This document shows positions 61,401-64,000 of a stretch of DNA of 64,000 bases, in pieces. The stretch lies in NCBI RefSeq assembly GCF_029029525.1, contig NZ_JAKJSC010000001.1, forward strand, positions 310,001 through 374,000, given 5' to 3'. Every line of letters starts with the position of its first letter. The first letter of the stretch is position 1. Both the position numbers and the translations under genes were made by a program. The notes beneath the pieces were generated by a model that worked only from the letters and a program-made list of their open reading frames with translations, was not told where the DNA came from and did no database searches. The DNA is from Labilibaculum sp. DW002 (lineage in GTDB: Bacteria > Bacteroidota > Bacteroidia > Bacteroidales > Marinifilaceae).

Positions 61401-64000
61401 GTTTCCATACTGCGTAACGGTAGCTGTTGAATTTCCTAAAAGATCATTACTAAATATCGTTGTTCCTGAACCAGATACTTGTGACCATACTCCACTGCCT
61501 ACTGTTGGTGTATTTCCACCTAAACTGGCACTTGTTAATACTGCGCAATATTCTTGATCAGCACCAGTACTTGCTATCGATGGTGTTTGATAATAATTTA
61601 AAGTTACATCAGCAGTAGTTGAAGCACACGTTCCATTACTAATTGTCCACCTGTACACATACACACCAAATTGATCAGGTTTAGCTGTAGAACTTCCTGA
61701 ATTTGAATTACTGAATGTTGTTGATCCTGGTCCAGAAACCTGAGACCAAGTACCTGTCATTGGCAAAGTTGGATCATTACCTCCTAAGGATGCGCTCTGC
61801 GCTGTAAGAATATCAGAACTACAAATATCTTGATCTGCTCCAACTGTCGCGAGAACTGGTGATTCAAAAAAGTTAACTGTAACATCCGCAGTAGTTGGTG
61901 TACAGGTTCCATTACTTATCGTCCAGCGATAAACATAAGTTCCAAATTGAGTTGGTTTAGCTGTTGCGTTACCTAGATTAACATCGCTAAATGTTGTTGA
62001 TCCTGGACCAGAGAACTGAGACCAAGTACCTATCATTGGCAATATTGGCGTATTTCCCCCTAAGGATGTACTTTGAATTGTAAGAATATCCGTAGCACAA
62101 ATATTTTGTTCTGAACCAACTGTTGCTGATATTGGAGATTCATAAAAATTTACGATAATATCAGCAGTTGTCGATGCACAAACTCCATTACTTATTGTCC
62201 AACGATAAACATAGGTACCATATTGAGTTACCGTAGCTGTTGAAGTTCCTAAAATGCTATTATTAAATATTGTTGTGCCAGAGCCAGATACTTGTGTCCA
62301 CAATCCACTTCCAGAGCTTGGTGTATTTCCATCTAGGCTCGTACTTGTTAAAACACCGCAATTATCTTGATCTGTTCCTACACTTGCTGTTGTAGGTGGC
62401 TCTTCGTAATTCACAGTAACATCTGCCGAACTTGATGCACAGGTTCCATTACTTATTGTCCAGCGGTATACGTAAGTGCCATAGTCACTAGCAGTAGCGG
62501 TCGAACTACCTGAATTAGGCGCACTAAAAGTACTTGTGCCCGTTCCAGAGAACTGTGTCCAAGTTCCTGTTCCTATGCTTGGATTATTTCCTCCTAGACT
62601 AGTACTTATTTTGTCACAATTGTCTTGATTTAGTCCTACGCTTGCAACATCTGGAGTTTCATAATAATTTACTGTAATATCAGCAAAACTTGAGCAGGCT
62701 CCATTTACTATAGTCCATCGATATACATATGAACCATATTGGGTAGCTGTGGCAGTAGAACTACCAGAATTTTCATCTCCAAAAATTGTTGAACCTGGAC
62801 CAGATATTTGACTCCATGTGCCAACACCTACAACAGGAGTATTTCCACCAAAACCAGAACTAAGAAGGCCTCCACATACATTACGTGTTCCTCCAACCGT
62901 AGCGGTAGTAGGTGCAGCAATGAAACTTACATTTACATCAGCTGTTTTAACAATACATGGTCCGTTGCTTATAGTCCATCTGTACACGTAATCTCCTACT
63001 GCATCAACAGTTGCGGTTGATGTTCCTAAATTTGCATCACTAAAAATTGTTGTACCCGGGCCTGAAACTTGTGACCAAGTTCCTATACCTATATCTGGAA
63101 CATTACCTCCAAGCGCTTCACTAACAAATGTACCGCATGAATTCTGTGCAGAACCAACACTTGCATCGGATGGCGTTTCAAAAAAGTTAACAACTAATGT
63201 ATCTATTGAATAACAGGAGCCATTAGATACCTCTAAATTAAACACATATCTTCCATAACTGGAAACTCCTACATTAGAAACAAATCCTGTTGGAGAAGCT
63301 ATTATTGCCATTCCTGGGCCCGATTTTATAGACCACAAACGATCTCCAACACTAGGATTTTTAATCGAAATTGTTGTAAGGAGACCACAAATATCCTTAT
63401 CATCTTCAGGCGACGCGAAAGTAGGAGTTGAAAAGTCAACATTAATCTTATCTGAACTCTCGCAAGTTCCATTAGTGACTGTCCAAGTAAATTCATAAAT
63501 ACCGGTATCATCGACAGAAACTGTGGCATTTGGTGTAAATTCATTTGGTGCGAAAGTAGCATTTCCTGAACCTCCTGTTTTAGTCCATGTACCTGCACCA
63601 ACACTTGGGCTTACTGCAGAAAGAAGATAATCGTAACCACACTGATCGCCACCAGTTCCTGCATCAGCAATCACATCAGCACATGCGCCAGATGAACAAA
63701 TTTGAAAATCACCTGTTATATTTCCTTGATCATATACTCTAATATAAAGGATTTCACCAGCAGTTCTACCCGTAAAGCTTCCAGATGTTAATGCAAAAGC
63801 TGGATTTACCGATTCAAAACAGCCTATTTCTGTTAAATTGTCACATGTCCCCTGATAAACGGTAAAATTCACTTTATTTAACCAATCTGTTGTTCTTAAA
63901 GTAAATGCTTCAATCGTAATTTCTCCAGAACTTGGAACAATTGCTGTAAACCATACATCTGCTCCTGAATAACTGCCACAAGACGGAACATCAACTCCAC
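55473..64000 (-). CDS. Giant repetitive T9SS adhesin with type B C-terminal domain (5' partial)
   Basis: The frame is open to the window edge, so at least 2842 residues are visible and the N-terminus is missing. It begins in a carbohydrate-binding-like domain (PSCGSYSGADVWF, VYQGTCDNLTEIGCF). Then about 31 Ig/PKD-like modules of some 80 residues follow, in two main types: A (VGxDQDxCG, SLGGNTP, GTWSQVSGPGSTTFS, YGTYVYRWTISNGTC) and B (NAGSGGDECDL, GTWTKVSGTGNLSFSPN, LRWTEVNGTCSDQDEITVNFYEQP). Nearly every module keeps two Cys. The last ~85 residues (PNVITPNGDQNNEFFKIRGL, NDWNGKDRNG, YFYVLEL, YKGYIVIKR) are the T9SS type B sorting domain. Probably a SprB-like surface adhesin. Confidence 0.95.
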   Translation of the reverse strand, partial: GVDVPSCGSYSGADVWFTAIVPSSGEITIEAFTLRTTDWLNKVNFTVYQGTCDNLTEIGCFESVNPAFALTSGSFTGRTAGEILYIRVYDQGNITGDFQICSSGACADVIADAGTGGDQCGYDYLLSAVSPSVGAGTWTKTGGSGNATFAPNEFTPNATVSVDDTGIYEFTWTVTNGTCESSDKINVDFSTPTFASPEDDKDICGLLTTISIKNPSVGDRLWSIKSGPGMAIIASPTGFVSNVGVSSYGRYVFNLEVSNGSCYSIDTLVVNFFETPSDASVGSAQNSCGTFVSEALGGNVPDIGIGTWSQVSGPGTTIFSDANLGTSTATVDAVGDYVYRWTISNGPCIVKTADVNVSFIAAPTTATVGGTRNVCGGLLSSGFGGNTPVVGVGTWSQISGPGSTIFGDENSGSSTATATQYGSYVYRWTIVNGACSSFADITVNYYETPDVASVGLNQDNCDKISTSLGGNNPSIGTGTWTQFSGTGTSTFSAPNSGSSTATASDYGTYVYRWTISNGTCASSSADVTVNYEEPPTTASVGTDQDNCGVLTSTSLDGNTPSSGSGLWTQVSGSGTTIFNNSILGTSTATVTQYGTYVYRWTISNGVCASTTADIIVNFYESPISATVGSEQNICATDILTIQSTSLGGNTPILPMIGTWSQFSGPGSTTFSDVNLGNATAKPTQFGTYVYRWTISNGTCTPTTADVTVNFFESPVLATVGADQDICSSDILTAQSASLGGNDPTLPMTGTWSQVSGPGSTTFSNSNSGSSTAKPDQFGVYVYRWTISNGTCASTTADVTLNYYQTPSIASTGADQEYCAVLTSASLGGNTPTVGSGVWSQVSGSGTTIFSNDLLGNSTATVTQYGNYVYRWTISNGTCTSSTADISVNFLESPAPATVGTDQNICSSDILTTQSASLGGNDPTSPMIGTWSQVSGPGSTTFSDVNLGNATAKPTQFGIYVYRWTISNGTCSSTTADVTVNYYETPTVASVGADQDRCGVKTSLALGGNVATIGVGTWSQESGPGLSTFSDDNLANAIATVSNYGTYVYRWTITNGTCTSSSADVTITYYEDSDAATVGSDQERCGTLTSLILGGNAPSVGIGTWSQLSGPGSSVFSDANNGNSTVTVDTYGSYQYRWTLTNGPCVSSSAELTIDFQEQPIANAGSGGSECDLNFTLSATPSVGTGNWTKVSGTGNLSFSPNANDSNAIVTSDTYGSFTLRWTEVNGICSDQDEIIVNFYEQPIANAGSGGDECDLDFNLSATQSVGTGTWSKVSGTGNLSFSPNANDPNATVTSDSYGTFTLRWTEVNGTCSDQDEITVNFYEQPIANAGSGGDECDLNITLSATPSVGTGTWTKISGTGNLSFSPNANDANATLTSDTYGSFTLRWTEVNGTCSDQDEITVIFYEQPIANAGSGGDECDLNITLSATPSVGTGTWTKISGTGSLSFSPNANDPNPTVTSDTYGSFTLRWTEVNGTCSDQDEITINFYEQPIANAGSGGDECDLNITLSATPSVGTGAWTKISGTGNLSFSPNANNSNATVTSDAYGSFTLRWTEVNGTCSDQDEITVNFYEQPIANAGSGGDECDFDFNLSATQSVGTGTWTKVSGTGNLSFSPNANDPNATVTSDTYGSFTLRWTEVNGTCSDQDEITVNFLETPSIASVGTDQERCGVKTSLPLGGNTPTAGIGTWYQESGPGLSTFSNSNLGDAIATVSNYGTYVYRWTITNGTCTSSTADVTVTYYDNSEVATVGSNQERCGTLTSLILAGNSPSLGDGTWSQVSGPGSSVFSDENDGNATVTADTYGSYTYRWTLTSGPCVSSTAELIVTFYEQPSAANVGLNQDICGLSSSNALGGNTPSVGIGTWSQVSGPGSTVFSSVNDGNSTATANTYGTYIYRWSISNGICSANYDDISVTYYEIPTVATVGMDQDLCETFTSNNLGGNASVIGIGNWSQISGPGSTTFADVSNGNTTALVDSYGTYIYRWTIANGTCSTFEEIRVTYNDKPTIASTGTNQFICGVLSSASLGGNTPTIGIGNWTQVSGPGTTIFSLPNNGNSTASADTYGVYVYRWSISNGSCVPSFDDVTIEYKEAPSTATVGPDQNHCELLNSNPLNGNIPLIGIGEWSQLSGPGTSIFSAVNNGNSIATADIYGTYVYRWTIRNATCLSTADITVNYNTAPSSNAGLDDKLCGPSYQIMGSTSTNGSIVWSTSGDGSFNDNSIENPIYIRGISDTGVITLTKTVSNPSCVAAVDNMILTISSGPVVNAGSGGDECDLDFTLSAIPSVGTGIWTKVTGPGNINFTPNENTANAVASADSYGTYQLQWSESNDGCEDSEIITVNYYEQPNTDAGIGGDECDLDYQLTAKSSVGLGTWTKVSGPGNLIFSPNENDPNAIVSADLYGSYKLSWTETNGTCSDTDEIIVNLYEQPIANAGLGGDECDLDFNLTAIPSVGVGEWIQVGGVGLATFTPNKSDPNAIVNVDRFDTYQFEWKETNGVCSDSDIIIVNFYLQPNSDAGSGSDVCGLTYNLSANASAGIGTWAISSGNGNASYTPNSNDPNAQVVVDTYGSYTFTWTENNGVCSNSDDITINFYEQPNANAGTNGESCSLEFQLNAISSAGIGSWNKINGQGNVIFVPNENDPDAKVMVDEYGTYQFSWTELNGICTDQDNITVEFAKQPIANAGIDLSLEYAEKTELNAQLSTIGTGEWFLIKGNATISDRFSPSTHVTELGIGENILEWIETNSFCVDSDEIKIAVSKIFIPNVITPNGDQNNEFFKIRGLENLENISLTILDRRGIEVYTSTDYRNDWNGKDRNGTDLVVDTYFYVLELNDGKIYKGYIVIKR
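59028..60518 (-). repeat. Six tandem 249-bp repeats inside the adhesin gene
   Basis: Six consecutive type B modules, each about 83 codons and close to identical in DNA. The word ATTTCATCCTG recurs at roughly 59,056, 59,304, 59,553, 59,802, 60,051 and 60,300. Differences are few and scattered, so these are recent duplications or are kept alike by gene conversion. Most likely to vary in copy number between strains and to be mis-assembled from short reads. Confidence 0.9.

Noticed and set aside
55473-63872. Numerous other-frame ORFs of 60-90 codons within the adhesin gene
   Set aside because: They arise from the repetitive, stop-poor sequence of the Ig-like modules; none shows a domain, signal peptide or independent start context.

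Overview
The window is AT-rich chromosomal DNA from a member of the Bacteroidota, probably a marine or sediment Marinilabiliales-type organism (the order is inferred). Evidence for the phylum: a giant adhesin with a type B type IX secretion (T9SS) C-terminal signal next to a PorP/SprF-family gene; two Reg_prop/Y_Y_Y sensors; lipoproteins with acidic residues after the lipobox cysteine; and promoters of the TTTG/TANNTTTG kind. I saw no tRNA, rRNA, insertion sequence, prophage or CRISPR array.

Layout. 1-3347: a mannoside module (GH130, GT4, GH130). 3422-8901: TRIC channel, malic enzyme, a secreted protein, a TPR protein and a Bax-like glucosaminidase lipoprotein. 9047-16223: an eight-gene minus-strand cobamide operon for nucleotide-loop assembly and salvage (cobD, cbiB, cobU, a BPL_N/HEAT lipoprotein, two divergent tandem cobT genes, cobS, cobC). 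16393-18552: pyrD, pyrK and an XRE regulator, followed by about 1 kb of non-coding DNA full of a TTACA-N2-TGTAA motif that also lies in front of the cob operon. 19595-27390: membrane protein, YgjP-like peptidase, ECF sigma factor, a CarH/LitR-like MerR-B12 regulator, a four-FAS1 lipoprotein, a DAACS symporter, SlyD and a secreted thioredoxin. 27573-32103: bioAFGCD. 32501-35775: an FNR-like flavoprotein and two tRNA methylthiotransferases. 35815-36939: a DUF2007-Usp stress gene broken by an in-frame TGA. 37167-38257: rpsF-rpsR-rplI. 39848-41143: cbiA. 41144-42480: fructosamine kinase with LMW phosphatase. 42947-44930: a polycysteine leader peptide, then cysE and cysK. 45031-64000: a six-gene operon encoding a giant adhesin, its SprF-like partner, a PD40/PKD/OmpA-like protein, an unknown secreted protein, and two paralogous sensors, one ending in a histidine kinase and the other in a SpoIIE phosphatase.

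Most notable observation: a 39-codon ORF (42947-43066) ending CCCCSMPCCCC stands directly upstream of cysE-cysK. Its last Cys codons and stop overlap an RNA segment that can pair, in competition with a second segment, with a strand just before cysE. This looks like a cysteine-sensing attenuator. Also notable are the cobT pair, the kinase/phosphatase sensor pair in the adhesin operon, the nonsense codon in the Usp gene and a C-terminal frameshift in cysK. The last two could be assembly errors.
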